Below are positions 9,530-17,371 of a DNA stretch of 64,000 bases, in pieces. Source of the DNA: Lactobacillus hominis DSM 23910 = CRBIP 24.179. Its GTDB lineage: Bacteria; Bacillota; Bacilli; Lactobacillales; Lactobacillaceae. The stretch lies in NCBI RefSeq assembly GCF_000296835.1, contig NZ_CAKE01000004.1, positions 54,999 through 118,998 of the forward strand, written 5' to 3'. The stretch's first letter is position 1. Each line of letters begins with the position of its first letter. The notes below the pieces were generated by a model. That model worked only from the letters and a program-made list of their open reading frames with translations. It was not told where the DNA came from and ran no database searches. A program made the position numbers and the translations under genes.

Positions 9530-10085
9530 TTATTCTCCAGGATTAGGCATCTGCGGAATATCGGAACTATAGTCGTCATTTTGCGTTTGTTGGTCTAGGT
9601 CTTTTTCTTTCTGAGTATAAGAGCCATCGGCATTCATATATCCATTGCGCTTAGCCCAATCAATTTGACCTTGTACCCAAGCATCTGGAGAGCCATTAGG
9701 ATTTGCACCAGCTGCATGATCTTGTCCTTGCAAAGTAGGGGCACCTTTAGGATCGTATCCTCGCTGTCTATTAATCTCACCTTGAGTTAGCTGACGCTGA
9801 GGTTGTTGTTGCTGGCTTGAATTGGCATTCTGCTGATTATTAGCCTGCTTATTCTGAGGCTTTGGTTGATTAGCCTTTGCCTTTTTTATTCTTCTTAGAA
9901 TCTTTTTTAGCTACAGACTTTTTCTTATTCTGTTTAATTCTCTTAGAAACTTTGTGTTTAGCTTTTTTTACTGTTTTGGCACTTTTAGCTGAGCTAGTAG
10001 TAGATCGTGTTTGATTAGAGCATGCACTTACTGTTAATCCTAGCAAAGCTAAGGCTGTAGCTGAAATTATATATCTCTTTTTCAT
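9530..10085 (-). pseudogene. Prophage lipoprotein gene with a frameshift
   Basis: Starts at ATG 10083-10085 after GGAGG and encodes a lipoprotein signal peptide (MKKRYIIS, lipobox LTVSAC) then a Lys-rich stretch. The frame stops at 9870 after KKGKG. In the +1 frame the protein continues without a break (AKANQPKPQNKQANN, Gln/Asn-rich, then SPDAWVQGQIDWAKRNGY) to a stop at 9530. The shift falls at six A residues; five would restore one frame of 184 residues. Lipoproteins between int and the repressor are often superinfection-exclusion factors, but I recognise no exclusion domain here. The break may be real, slippage-based or a sequencing error. Confidence 0.7.
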
Positions 10086-10237
10086 TATTATTCCTCCGTA
10101 GTGTATAAGTTTAACGTCATTGACACCTTTGGACGAATATACATGAAGGTTCCTAACTAGTAATATCAATTTTACTTATTCATTTGTTATGATTTTCAGT
10201 CATTAACAAACCTCCAATTTTTATTTTCATATCCTGT

Positions 10238-10263
10238 AGCTATCCGAAAGGGTAGCTTTTTTT
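10238..10263 (+). terminator. Plus-strand intrinsic terminator with no obvious gene
   Basis: An 8-bp stem (AGCTATCC / GGGTAGCT, one G-U) closed by a GAAA tetraloop is followed by seven T. The T-run is on the plus strand only, although the neighbouring genes are on the minus strand. It may insulate the lysogeny operon or end an antisense transcript. Confidence 0.65.
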
Positions 10264-10280
10264 CTTAAAAATAAAATCTA

Positions 10281-10709
10281 CTATATAGATCTTTTGCATA
10301 GATCTTTTGCTACTCGAACACAATGATCTCGTAAGTAAGCCGGAATATTGTAATAATGCATGAATTGATCGACGTTCCATTCACTTTCTGGAATTTCTTC
10401 AAAATAATATCTCATTAAAATAATAGCAGCTAATTTATCAGCGTCACTTTCTGCTCTAGCTTTACTACCATCGCTGGCTTCATATAGGGCAGTAGAATCT
10501 CCATGAATAACATGACTCATTTCATGTGATAAATGTCTACAAAGATCGTTTACATCATGCCAATTCATATTCATTATTACTGCATTACGTTTAGAATCAG
10601 ATGCAGGTAGATCATAAGGCTCCCCATGAGAATCCCAAATAATTCGGATGCCGTGTTTATCGGCGAACTGTTTTAAGTATTCCATCGTTAATTCATGACC
10701 GTCAATCAT
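10281..10709 (-). CDS. ImmA/IrrE family metallopeptidase
   Basis: 142-residue zinc peptidase of the ImmA type. In related mobile elements it cleaves the neighbouring CI-like repressor to induce excision. The HExxH zinc motif is visible as HEMSH (about residue 61) in LSHEMSHVIHGD, and a downstream EADKLAA-like helix (ESDADKLAA) supplies the third ligand. It lies 4 bases after the repressor gene in the same operon, the usual phage arrangement. Confidence 0.9.
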   Translation of the reverse strand: MIDGHELTMEYLKQFADKHGIRIIWDSHGEPYDLPASDSKRNAVIMNMNWHDVNDLCRHLSHEMSHVIHGDSTALYEASDGSKARAESDADKLAAIILMRYYFEEIPESEWNVDQFMHYYNIPAYLRDHCVRVAKDLCKRSI

Positions 10710-10713
10710 CTAA

Positions 10714-11106
10714 TCACTTTCTTTGCTTATTTTCGTTATCCGTTTCATCTAATGCTTTAAGAAGAGCGTAATACCTTTTTTTCGTATTATCACTAAGTGG
10801 CTTACCATTTAGTGTAGCAAGTACAGTATCATCTTCTAATTCATCAAGATTAATTTTTTTTGTTTGTGCAGATTTATGTTTTTGCCAATCATCCGTTTCT
10901 CCCAATAAATATTCAGGAGTAGTGTGAAGTGCCTCAGCAATTGCATTGAGTGTGGTTTTACGAGGTGAAACGCCCTGCTTGTAACGGTAAATAGCATTTG
11001 GGCTGTTAAATCCGGATTTGAGTGCAACTTGTCTAATACTCATTCCTCGTTTGTTAGCTATTTCTTGAATTTTTGAAAAAATTACATATCCATTCTTTGT
11101 TGTCAT
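10714..11106 (-). CDS. CI-like phage repressor (XRE family)
   Basis: 130-residue DNA-binding protein. The N-terminal helix-turn-helix (about 7-62) includes GMSIRQVALKSGFNSPNAIYRYKQG, and a variable C-terminus follows, without the LexA-type self-cleavage domain. That fits regulation by the adjacent ImmA peptidase. It is divergent from the Cro-like gene across an operator region rich in TGTGTG half-sites and should maintain lysogeny. AGGAG precedes the ATG. Confidence 0.92.
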   Translation of the reverse strand: MTTKNGYVIFSKIQEIANKRGMSIRQVALKSGFNSPNAIYRYKQGVSPRKTTLNAIAEALHTTPEYLLGETDDWQKHKSAQTKKINLDELEDDTVLATLNGKPLSDNTKKRYYALLKALDETDNENKQRK

Positions 11107-11374
11107 ATCAAGGTTCTCCTAGATTATGACAGATAAAAGCACACATAAATTAATATTTATCTGTTGCAAAATACACAGTGTGTGCTATTATTATTTCTGT
11201 CAGGTAAAAGTAATAAGAAAATATTAACCGCAAACATCTAACGATCTGTCAAATTGTGTGTGATGATTACTTGTTAATGCTTATTTCTTATATCTAGATA
11301 TTACACCATGTGTGTGAAGTTATCAATTAAATATTAACTTTTTTGCACAAAAAATGAAGGGACGTGAATTAATA
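11107..11374. promoter_or_regulatory. Lysis-lysogeny control region with TGTGTG operators
   Basis: The 268 bases between divergent repressor and Cro-like genes contain four related sites with a TGTGTG (or CACACA) half: AGCACACATAA near 11138, ACACAGTGTGT at 11173-11183, TTGTGTGTGATG near 11254 and TTACACCATGTGTGTGAA at 11301-11318. Two are imperfect palindromes, as expected for CI/Cro operators. The rightward promoter probably lies near 11271-11300 (TTGTTA then TAGATA), but its boxes are only fair. Confidence 0.7.
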
Positions 11375-11590
11375 ATGCCATTAGAGGAACAACTAGATCA
11401 AGCAAAGCAAGCTTTAACAATTGCAATAAAAAAGAAAATGCTTGAAAAAGGATGGTCACAGGCGGAGATTGCTGACACTCTTCAATTAAATAGAGGGGTC
11501 GTTAGTCGAGCAATTAATGGAGATGCAAATCCTCAATCTGTCGAGACTAGAAGAAAGATCTATAAGATTTTGGGAATGGAAGGTGAATAA
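11375..11590 (+). CDS. Cro-like XRE family regulator
   Basis: 71-residue helix-turn-helix protein (KGWSQAEIADTLQLNRGVVSRAING, about residues 27-52). It is the first rightward gene opposite the repressor, the position of Cro, and should favour lytic development. I chose ATG 11375 because AAGGGA lies upstream; an in-frame ATG at 11354 lacks a ribosome site. Its stop overlaps the next start. Confidence 0.85.
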   Translation: MPLEEQLDQAKQALTIAIKKKMLEKGWSQAEIADTLQLNRGVVSRAINGDANPQSVETRRKIYKILGMEGE

Positions 11591-12369
11591 TGATGAAAAA
11601 CAAAATGCAGCTATTTAATTTTGAAGGAAAAGGATTCAGAGCTTTAAAAATTGATGGCGAGCCATGGTTTGTTGGAAAAGATTTGGCAACAATTCTAGGC
11701 TATTCAAATACTAGAGATGCGCTAAATAAGCATGTCGATGATGATGATAAGAATACCGTCGCAATTCGCGACGGTATTACAAGAGGAAATCCTAACCAAA
11801 CTATTGTTAATGAGTCAGGGATGTACAGCTTGATCCTTGGAAGTAAATTACCTAATGCTCATAAATTTAAGCGTTGGGTAACTCATGAAGTTCTACCGGC
11901 TATCAATAAGACCGGCGTTTATATGACCGATGAGAAAGCATATGACATAACGCACGACCGTTCAGGAAAAACACTGGCTGATTTACTTGAGCAAGCTGCT
12001 AACCAGCTTAAGCAAAAGGATATTCAAATCGAAGAAATGAAGCCTAAAGCTTTATTTGCTGATTCAGTAGCAACTAGTCACACCACAATCTTAATTGGAG
12101 ATTTAGCCAAGATCTTGCGTGGCAATGGAATTCAGATCGGTGCAACCAGATTATTTAGTTGGCTTAGAGAACACGGATATTTAATTTCAAGAAAAGGTTC
12201 TGATTGGAATATGCCAACGCAAAAGTCAATGAATTTAGGCTTATTCAAAATTAAGGAAACTACCATTAACCACTCAAATGGTGCAACTTCAATTAACAAG
12301 ACTCCAAAAGTAACAGGCAAAGGTCAGCAATACTTCATTAACAAGTTTTTGAAAGAGCAAAGGTATTAA
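11590..12369 (+). CDS. Phage antirepressor (BRO-N and KilA-C domains)
   Basis: 259-residue protein with an N-terminal BRO/AntA-like domain (PWFVGKDLATILGYSN, about 20-110; KRWVTHEVLPAINKTGVY) and a C-terminal KilAC DNA-binding domain (GNGIQIGATRLFSWLREHGYLI, about 170-250). Such antirepressors counter the CI repressor on induction. Two ATG codons overlap the Cro-like stop (TAATGATG), so either may be used. Confidence 0.92.
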   Translation: MMKNKMQLFNFEGKGFRALKIDGEPWFVGKDLATILGYSNTRDALNKHVDDDDKNTVAIRDGITRGNPNQTIVNESGMYSLILGSKLPNAHKFKRWVTHEVLPAINKTGVYMTDEKAYDITHDRSGKTLADLLEQAANQLKQKDIQIEEMKPKALFADSVATSHTTILIGDLAKILRGNGIQIGATRLFSWLREHGYLISRKGSDWNMPTQKSMNLGLFKIKETTINHSNGATSINKTPKVTGKGQQYFINKFLKEQRY

Positions 12370-12427
12370 GAATGACATTATTTGCGAAAAATACTAAAGA
12401 TCCTCAGCAAATGAAAAGGAGAAAAAA

Positions 12428-12604
12428 ATGATTATATTTTCAGTGCGCGAAGGCAATGATATACCAATGAAATCTAACGAATTAACCGAGGAACTCATTA
12501 ATGTTTTAAAAAAACATCATACAAATTATACGGATGCAAAAAAAGCACTTGATTATGTCAATCAAGCACTTTTAAACCATTTACTCAGCAAAACAAAGCT
12601 TTAA
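12428..12604 (+). CDS. Small early phage protein
   Basis: 58-residue frame with AAGGAG before the ATG. It has one helical region (NELTEELINVLKKHH) and no recognisable domain. A 19-codon frame at 12372-12431 overlaps its start by ATGA and could be a leader peptide. It lies in the rightward early operon. Confidence 0.5.
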   Translation: MIIFSVREGNDIPMKSNELTEELINVLKKHHTNYTDAKKALDYVNQALLNHLLSKTKL

Positions 12605-12646
12605 TTTAAAGCTACCTTAGCAGAGTAAAAAGATGAGGATTAAAAA

Positions 12647-12763
12647 ATGGACGAAGAATTTTTGAAAGAATTAAGAGATTACACTATTAAGCAAATGAAA
12701 GCTAATAAGTCGCCAGAGCAAATTGCAAAGCTAGTGGCAGAGCTAATGAGTGCAGACAGATAA
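12647..12763 (+). CDS. Very small early phage protein
   Basis: 38-residue acidic helical peptide (FLKELRDYTIKQMKANKS) with GATGAGGA upstream. Function unknown. The tight spacing to the next gene supports translation, but so short a frame is uncertain. Confidence 0.45.
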   Translation: MDEEFLKELRDYTIKQMKANKSPEQIAKLVAELMSADR

Positions 12764-12781
12764 AAATGTGAGGTGGCAAAT

Positions 12782-13072
12782 ATGCAAGTGACCATTTCTA
12801 AAGATGAACTTAAGCAAGCCATTGTTGAAATCATGGATGAAATGGGTTTTGTGCCTAAAGAATCCATTGAAGGCAAAACAATTACGTTAGGTCAATTCAA
12901 AAAGAAATATTGTCCTGGCAAGAGTTTGGATTGGATCAAGACAGAGATCTTTTATAAATACAAGCCAGACTTTGTAGCAAATATTCATCCCGGTACAGGC
13001 AGTTCATTTCGCATTTATGAAAAGCAAGCCGCTAATTGGATGGAAAAGAATAAGGAGAAATTGCCTTGGTAG
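12782..13072 (+). CDS. DUF771-like phage protein
   Basis: 96-residue protein resembling the DUF771 family of Gram-positive phages (ITLGQFKKKYCPGKSLDWIKTE, then SFRIYEKQAANWME). These are early genes placed after the antirepressor; the fold suggests a helix-turn-helix, but no function is established. GAGGT lies 8 bases before the ATG at 12782; the GTG at 12773 overlaps that ribosome site and is less likely. Confidence 0.65.
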   Translation: MQVTISKDELKQAIVEIMDEMGFVPKESIEGKTITLGQFKKKYCPGKSLDWIKTEIFYKYKPDFVANIHPGTGSSFRIYEKQAANWMEKNKEKLPW

Positions 13073-13266
13073 ATATGAGTTTAGATAAAAAAACCAAAAA
13101 CAAAATCAACGATCTAAGAAACATGTCATTTGATTTTGATTTAGACACTAAAAAGCTAATGAACGATTTAGGCGTATTTCTCAAAGCAGATATGGAGTCT
13201 TGGGTACAAGCCAATATTATGAACTATGTCAAAATTGGTGGACTTCACAACAAGGAAGAGGAATAA
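13066..13266 (+). CDS. Hypothetical early phage protein
   Basis: 66-residue mostly helical protein of unknown function. The TTG at 13066 is preferred: AAGGAG lies 8 bases upstream, whereas the first ATG (13075) is 17 bases away. It overlaps the DUF771-like gene by 7 bases, indicating coupled translation. Confidence 0.55.
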   Translation: MVDMSLDKKTKNKINDLRNMSFDFDLDTKKLMNDLGVFLKADMESWVQANIMNYVKIGGLHNKEEE

Positions 13267-13268
13267 AC

Positions 13269-13607
13269 ATGGTAGATGGACGAGAGCTTCTAACACTGAT
13301 GCAATCTGTAGATTCTTTATATAGAACCAAAATTGAGAATTTTATAGTTGATGCGGATCTTTCGGCTAAGCAAACTGAAGCATTAGCTGGATTAGTTAAT
13401 GTTCTAATTGTTGAGGTATCTGAGACAGTAACACAACAAAAGGAAGATCTTAAGAAAAAAATTATTAATTTAAAGGCCGAAATGGAGGATATGGATACTC
13501 AAATTAGCATGCGTGATGATGAAAATCTTGAATTGCAAGACGAAGTCGATAACTTGAGAGCTCAAGTAGAAGATTTAAATCAACAGTTAGGCAAACAAAA
13601 TGATTAA
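13269..13607 (+). CDS. Coiled-coil early phage protein
   Basis: 112 residues. The second half (about 55-110) is a continuous heptad-patterned coiled coil (KKKIINLKAEMEDMDTQI, then LQDEVDNLRAQVEDLNQQL). It probably oligomerises; no enzymatic motif. I took ATG 13269 with GAAGAGGAA upstream rather than an earlier in-frame start. It overlaps the next gene by 8 bases. Confidence 0.6.
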   Translation: MVDGRELLTLMQSVDSLYRTKIENFIVDADLSAKQTEALAGLVNVLIVEVSETVTQQKEDLKKKIINLKAEMEDMDTQISMRDDENLELQDEVDNLRAQVEDLNQQLGKQND

Positions 13608-13743
13608 GTGGATGAAGAATTTTTTGATAACCAATAGTACATTCTGGGCTGTATGGGCTTTAGCAATCGTGCTGTTAACAGGCGTGACATTATTAGTATC
13701 AGTTATCCGAGTAGTAATTGGAGTAGTTAAATTTGGACTTTAA
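13600..13743 (+). CDS. Small membrane protein
   Basis: 47-residue peptide with one strong membrane helix (FWAVWALAIVLLTGVTLLV). The ATG overlaps the end of the coiled-coil gene. Small early membrane proteins of phages sometimes modify the host envelope or exclude other phages; nothing in the sequence fixes a role. Confidence 0.5.
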   Translation: MIKWMKNFLITNSTFWAVWALAIVLLTGVTLLVSVIRVVIGVVKFGL

Positions 13744-13759
13744 AAGGGAGGTAATACAA

Positions 13760-13915
13760 ATGGATAGCAAGCTTTCATTTGAAACACAAAGAGGATTATT
13801 TTTTTCAAGCAATGCGATGACAGACGGGGAGCAGCAAGGACATCATCAATTATTCTTTGGAAGCGTAATTTCTGATCGCATCAAAAAAGGAGAAATGATT
13901 GAGATTACAAAATAA
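13760..13915 (+). CDS. Hypothetical early phage protein
   Basis: 51 residues from ATG 13760, preceded by an ideal GGGAGG. No known domain. A TTG at 13733 in the same frame lacks a ribosome site. Confidence 0.5.
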   Translation: MDSKLSFETQRGLFFSSNAMTDGEQQGHHQLFFGSVISDRIKKGEMIEITK

Positions 13916-13978
13916 CTCAATTACTTCTCCAACAAAAATAAAAATATTAAAGGTATAACAAGGTAAGTATAACACATT

Positions 13979-14296
13979 ATGACGAAGAATAAATTTAATG
14001 TTTCAGAAAGTTCAAGAATCAAATTCATAGCTGACAGATATTTGCCAGAGGGAACTTTATTAGTGCCTATTTCAGATCATCTTATGCAAGCCGTTGTTAA
14101 TCCTATTAAGTTTGTGCAAGACAAGCTCAATGAAATGGGCTATGAAGAGTTTTGTGAGTTCTATGATATAGAGCCACAGCTCTTAGCAACAATGTTTTTA
14201 AAACGCAATTTTAACCTCAGCTATGCTAGATGGTTCATTGAAAACTATTTAGGAGGATACATTGTCAGAAGAAGAAAGTCTCGTCCCAATAAATAA
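13979..14296 (+). CDS. Hypothetical early phage protein
   Basis: 105-residue protein, acidic in the middle and basic at the end (VRRRKSRPNK). No motif recognised. The ribosome site is weak (AAGG about 14 bases upstream). The end overlaps the DUF1351 gene by 35 bases, so the true stop of translation and the next start are coupled. Confidence 0.55.
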   Translation: MTKNKFNVSESSRIKFIADRYLPEGTLLVPISDHLMQAVVNPIKFVQDKLNEMGYEEFCEFYDIEPQLLATMFLKRNFNLSYARWFIENYLGGYIVRRRKSRPNK

Positions 14297-15161
14297 AGAC
14301 GATTTCAAAGTTGTCGTTAAGCCGGCAAGTATTGAGTTTGAAAATGGTCAAGCTCTAGACAAAATAGTTGATGACATGGCTAAGAGATATACGGGATTAG
14401 TCGTTACTACAAAGAATTATAAAGAGTCAAGGGCTCTTAAATCGGATTTAAGCAAGGTTAGCAAAGCTTTAAACAGATACCGCATAGATAAGTCTAATGA
14501 AGCTAAAGAACCTATTGAGGACTTTAAAAATCACGTTGATGCATTGATTAAGAAGATTGATGCTACATCGCATGGTTTGGACGTTCAAATCAAGCAATTT
14601 CAAGAAACTGCAAGAAAGAATAGGCAAGCCGGATTATATCCTCAATATCTCAAGATCTTAGATACATACGGTGTAACAGAGGAACAAGTTTCTTATAATC
14701 CCGACTATAACAAGACGACTTGGTCATATCCAAGAATGGTTAGAGATATTAAATCTCGCTGCGAATCTTTTGTTAAAGAACAAGAGATGCAAAAAGAGAT
14801 GCGTCAAACGGTTATTAGTCAAGCTAAAAAGCTTGCAATTGGATCTGAACCATTTTTAGACCAATTAAAAACCAAGTCTTTATCTGACGTATTAACCAAC
14901 ATGGAAAACTATAAGCAAGATCTTATTAATATTGAAAAAGAAAAAACAGAGAGAAGAAAGGAATATGAGAATGCTAATCACAAAGTGGTTGGCAACAAAG
15001 TGATTGATACCTCAACTAGTGAAATCGTTGATGAAATCCATACGTTTTTGCTCAAAATAAGTCTTACTAAGTACCAATACGATAACCTTATGCGCTATCT
15101 GCGAGACAACGGAATTGAGGGTAAGATCACTAAACTCAAGGGTAATAGTGATGTTCAATAG
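14262..15161 (+). CDS. DUF1351 family phage protein
   Basis: 299 residues, helical and charged, matching the DUF1351 family found beside ssDNA-annealing genes in Gram-positive phages (TTKNYKESRALKSDLSKVSKALN, ARKNRQAG). It probably works with the downstream ERF protein in recombination or replication; that is inferred from position. The start is TTG 14262 with AGGAGG 5 bases upstream. Confidence 0.75.
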   Translation: MSEEESLVPINKDDFKVVVKPASIEFENGQALDKIVDDMAKRYTGLVVTTKNYKESRALKSDLSKVSKALNRYRIDKSNEAKEPIEDFKNHVDALIKKIDATSHGLDVQIKQFQETARKNRQAGLYPQYLKILDTYGVTEEQVSYNPDYNKTTWSYPRMVRDIKSRCESFVKEQEMQKEMRQTVISQAKKLAIGSEPFLDQLKTKSLSDVLTNMENYKQDLINIEKEKTERRKEYENANHKVVGNKVIDTSTSEIVDEIHTFLLKISLTKYQYDNLMRYLRDNGIEGKITKLKGNSDVQ

Positions 15162-15770
15162 AGAATTTAGTGAAAATGAGAAAGAATACTTAGATCAAAA
15201 ATTTAAGCAACTTACAGAAGATTTTATGAGTGGACGTCTAATCTACCTAGCGACGCAAAAAAACTCTCAGAGATCAAAAATTTGCTTTCTGGGATAGCTC
15301 ACAAGCAAGATGCCATCCTTAGTAATCAAAATGCAATTATCGACCAGCAAAAAGAAATTTTGAGACCAAAAAAGATTAAGCCTAAAAAGCTTGCGGAATT
15401 GTTTTCAGATAATCTTTCAAATGCGTCCCATTCTCTGAAAGACAGTAAAGATAGCAAAGATGATAGCCCTGTATATGATGGCACTACTGCTCACTGGAGA
15501 GAGCTACCTACTCAAGAAAGGACCAAGCCAAGACTTTCTATGAGAGCCTTGGCTAGAGCACTCAACGTAACTACACAATTCATAGGACGTAGAGCGAGAC
15601 ACGGAAAAATGTTCCCAGCGAAGTTTGAAAAATCGCACAATGTTTTTGGTGAATGGCGTAAAGGAAAGTACACGTATATGTGCAACGGAAAGCTAAGAAG
15701 CACCGTGATGTTGCAATTCTACTTTTCTGATTATGGCATTGAGAAAGTAAAGGAGTTAATTAAAGAATGA
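15151..15770 (+). pseudogene. Recombination-module accessory gene, apparently frameshifted
   Basis: A frame starting at ATG 15151 (AAGGG upstream) encodes MFNREFSENEKEYLDQ but stops at 15297. The -1 frame carries a coherent continuation (EWTSNLPSDAKKLSEIKNLL, then IAHKQDAILSNQNAIIDQQ) through a Lys-rich linker to a C-terminal DNA-binding-like part (SMRALARALNVTTQFIGRRA) ending at 15770. The switch point is at TTTT near 15222, where five T would give one frame of about 206 residues. The second part could alternatively start at TTG 15282, though its ribosome site is poor. Function unknown; position suggests a partner of ERF. Confidence 0.6.
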
Positions 15771-16525
15771 CGGCAACCAAAGCAGATTCCACTAGTAAGG
15801 CAAAATCAACCAAGCAAAATGATTCAGCATTCAGATCTATTCAAGAAAAGATGTCTGTTTCAAAGACCTTAAACAATTCATACGGTAAGTTTGATTACTT
15901 CAACCTAGAACTTGTCTTGAATGTATTAAAACCGCTCTTAGCAAAGCATAATGCTCGTCTAGTGCTCAAAACAGAACCGATGACAGTTGGCAATTATCTT
16001 TATCAAAATGCCACAGCTAAATATATTGATCCCGACTTTGAGATTGAAACCAGCTATGCAGCCCGTGAGGATGCACAAAAGAAAGGTATGGACGCACCGC
16101 AAATTTCTGGCTCTGCTGCTAGCTATGCCAAAAAGGGCGCATTAGCTAATTTGTTCTTAATTGACGATGGTTCAACTGATCCTGACTCAAACAAGTATCA
16201 TGGCACCCAACAAGCTAAAACCACTAAGCCAGCTAGAACGCCAAAACAAGCTCCAACAAAAGCTCAAAGCAATGTAAATGAGCTTAAGAAATACACCGAT
16301 GAGGAATTGACTAGACAGCAAGTCAAATACAACGGTGCTACTACCAATATTTTCAACGTTTACTCCCAAGTGCTTGATAAGAAATCAAAAGATCATGAGA
16401 ACGCAAGCAAGTGGTGGAGAAATTGGTTTAATCAACCAACAACACCACAAGGAAATTTGATTAGGCAATTCACTGAATTTTATTTAAGAGCACAGAAAGC
16501 CAAAGAAGCTAAGAAAGAGAGTTAA
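15767..16525 (+). CDS. erf: ERF family single-strand annealing protein
   Basis: 252-residue recombinase of the ERF superfamily, which anneals ssDNA for phage recombination and genome circularisation. The core (about 25-145) has YGKFDYFNLELVLNVLKPLL and the diagnostic GSAASYAKKGALANLFLIDD. The Gln/Lys/Thr-rich linker and helical tail are typical. It overlaps the preceding gene by ATGA. Confidence 0.9.
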   Translation: MTATKADSTSKAKSTKQNDSAFRSIQEKMSVSKTLNNSYGKFDYFNLELVLNVLKPLLAKHNARLVLKTEPMTVGNYLYQNATAKYIDPDFEIETSYAAREDAQKKGMDAPQISGSAASYAKKGALANLFLIDDGSTDPDSNKYHGTQQAKTTKPARTPKQAPTKAQSNVNELKKYTDEELTRQQVKYNGATTNIFNVYSQVLDKKSKDHENASKWWRNWFNQPTTPQGNLIRQFTEFYLRAQKAKEAKKES

Positions 16526-16528
16526 CCA

Positions 16529-17359
16529 ATGAAAGCAAGTTGGCTATTTGATAAGCATCCCATTGTGGTTGACACAAAAATTGCAACTGCACTCGGGCTG
16601 AATGAAGCAATAGTTTTGCAACAGCTTAATTATTGGCTCCATTCGAAGTCAGCAAAAGAAATTAACGGGAAGTACTGGGTATACAACACTTACGATAACT
16701 GGAAAAAAGATAATTTTCCTTTTTGGAGCATTAACACAATTAGACGTGCTATTAGTAAGCTCAAAAAATCAGGCATTGTTTTAACTGGAAACTTCAACAA
16801 AGCCGGGTTTGACAACACTCGATGGTATTCAATTGATGAAACAAAGCTCAATGAACTAATGAGCAGACGATCTGCCCAAAATGAGCAGACGGTCTGCCCA
16901 AAATGGGTAGATGGAGAAGCCCAAAATGGGCAGACCAATACCAGAGATTATCCAGAGACTACTTCAGAGAATAAATATAATAGTGCATCTGACGATGCAC
17001 ACGCCCCTGAACCAAGTTCGCAATTAGAACAATGGCAAAAGGATTTTGAAACAGTATGGGCTAAATACCCTAAGAAACGTGGCAAGAAACAAGCTTGGAG
17101 TCATTACAAAGCATGGCGTAAAGCATCTAAGAAACACACTAATGCTTATATATCTCACAAGCTAGATTTATACATTGCACGTCTAGAGCGCGAGCATACT
17201 GACCCACAATTCATCCAAAATGGGTCTACATGGTTTAACGGTAGCTTCGATGATGAAGAAGAGGTAAGCATGCCTAAACAAGAATATGGTGGATTTAATC
17301 AAGATATGTTTGCAAACAACAATGATTCAAGCATGTATGACGATGATCTGCCGTTTTAA
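16529..17359 (+). CDS. Phage replication initiator (replisome organizer, DnaD-like)
   Basis: 276 residues. An N-terminal winged-helix domain (about 1-105, WLFDKHPIVVDTKIATALGL, YDNWKKDNFPFWSINTIRRA) binds the origin, and a C-terminal helical domain (about 160-230, WQKDFETVWAKYPKKRGKKQA) recalls replication organizers. The part of the gene encoding the middle carries direct repeats that look like origin iterons. A DnaC-type loader follows 12 bases later. The protein ends in YDDDLPF, like the acidic tip of bacterial SSB, which is unusual for an initiator. Confidence 0.85.
   Translation: MKASWLFDKHPIVVDTKIATALGLNEAIVLQQLNYWLHSKSAKEINGKYWVYNTYDNWKKDNFPFWSINTIRRAISKLKKSGIVLTGNFNKAGFDNTRWYSIDETKLNELMSRRSAQNEQTVCPKWVDGEAQNGQTNTRDYPETTSENKYNSASDDAHAPEPSSQLEQWQKDFETVWAKYPKKRGKKQAWSHYKAWRKASKKHTNAYISHKLDLYIARLEREHTDPQFIQNGSTWFNGSFDDEEEVSMPKQEYGGFNQDMFANNNDSSMYDDDLPF
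16858..16936. repeat. Iterons inside the initiator gene, probable phage origin
   Basis: CCCAAAATG occurs at 16875, 16897 and 16920, spaced 22 and 23 bases. GCAGAC occurs at 16863 and 16885 and again at 16930, and each CTGCCC is the inverse of GCAG. The repeats lie in the linker-coding part of the initiator gene, where many phages and plasmids place the origin bound by their own initiator. Confidence 0.75.
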
Positions 17360-17371
17360 GAGGTGATATGA

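Noticed and set aside
9860..9900. Programmed -1 frameshift in the lipoprotein gene at the A run
   Set aside because: The needed shift is +1, and the phase does not fit an X XXY YYZ site, so an indel is more likely.
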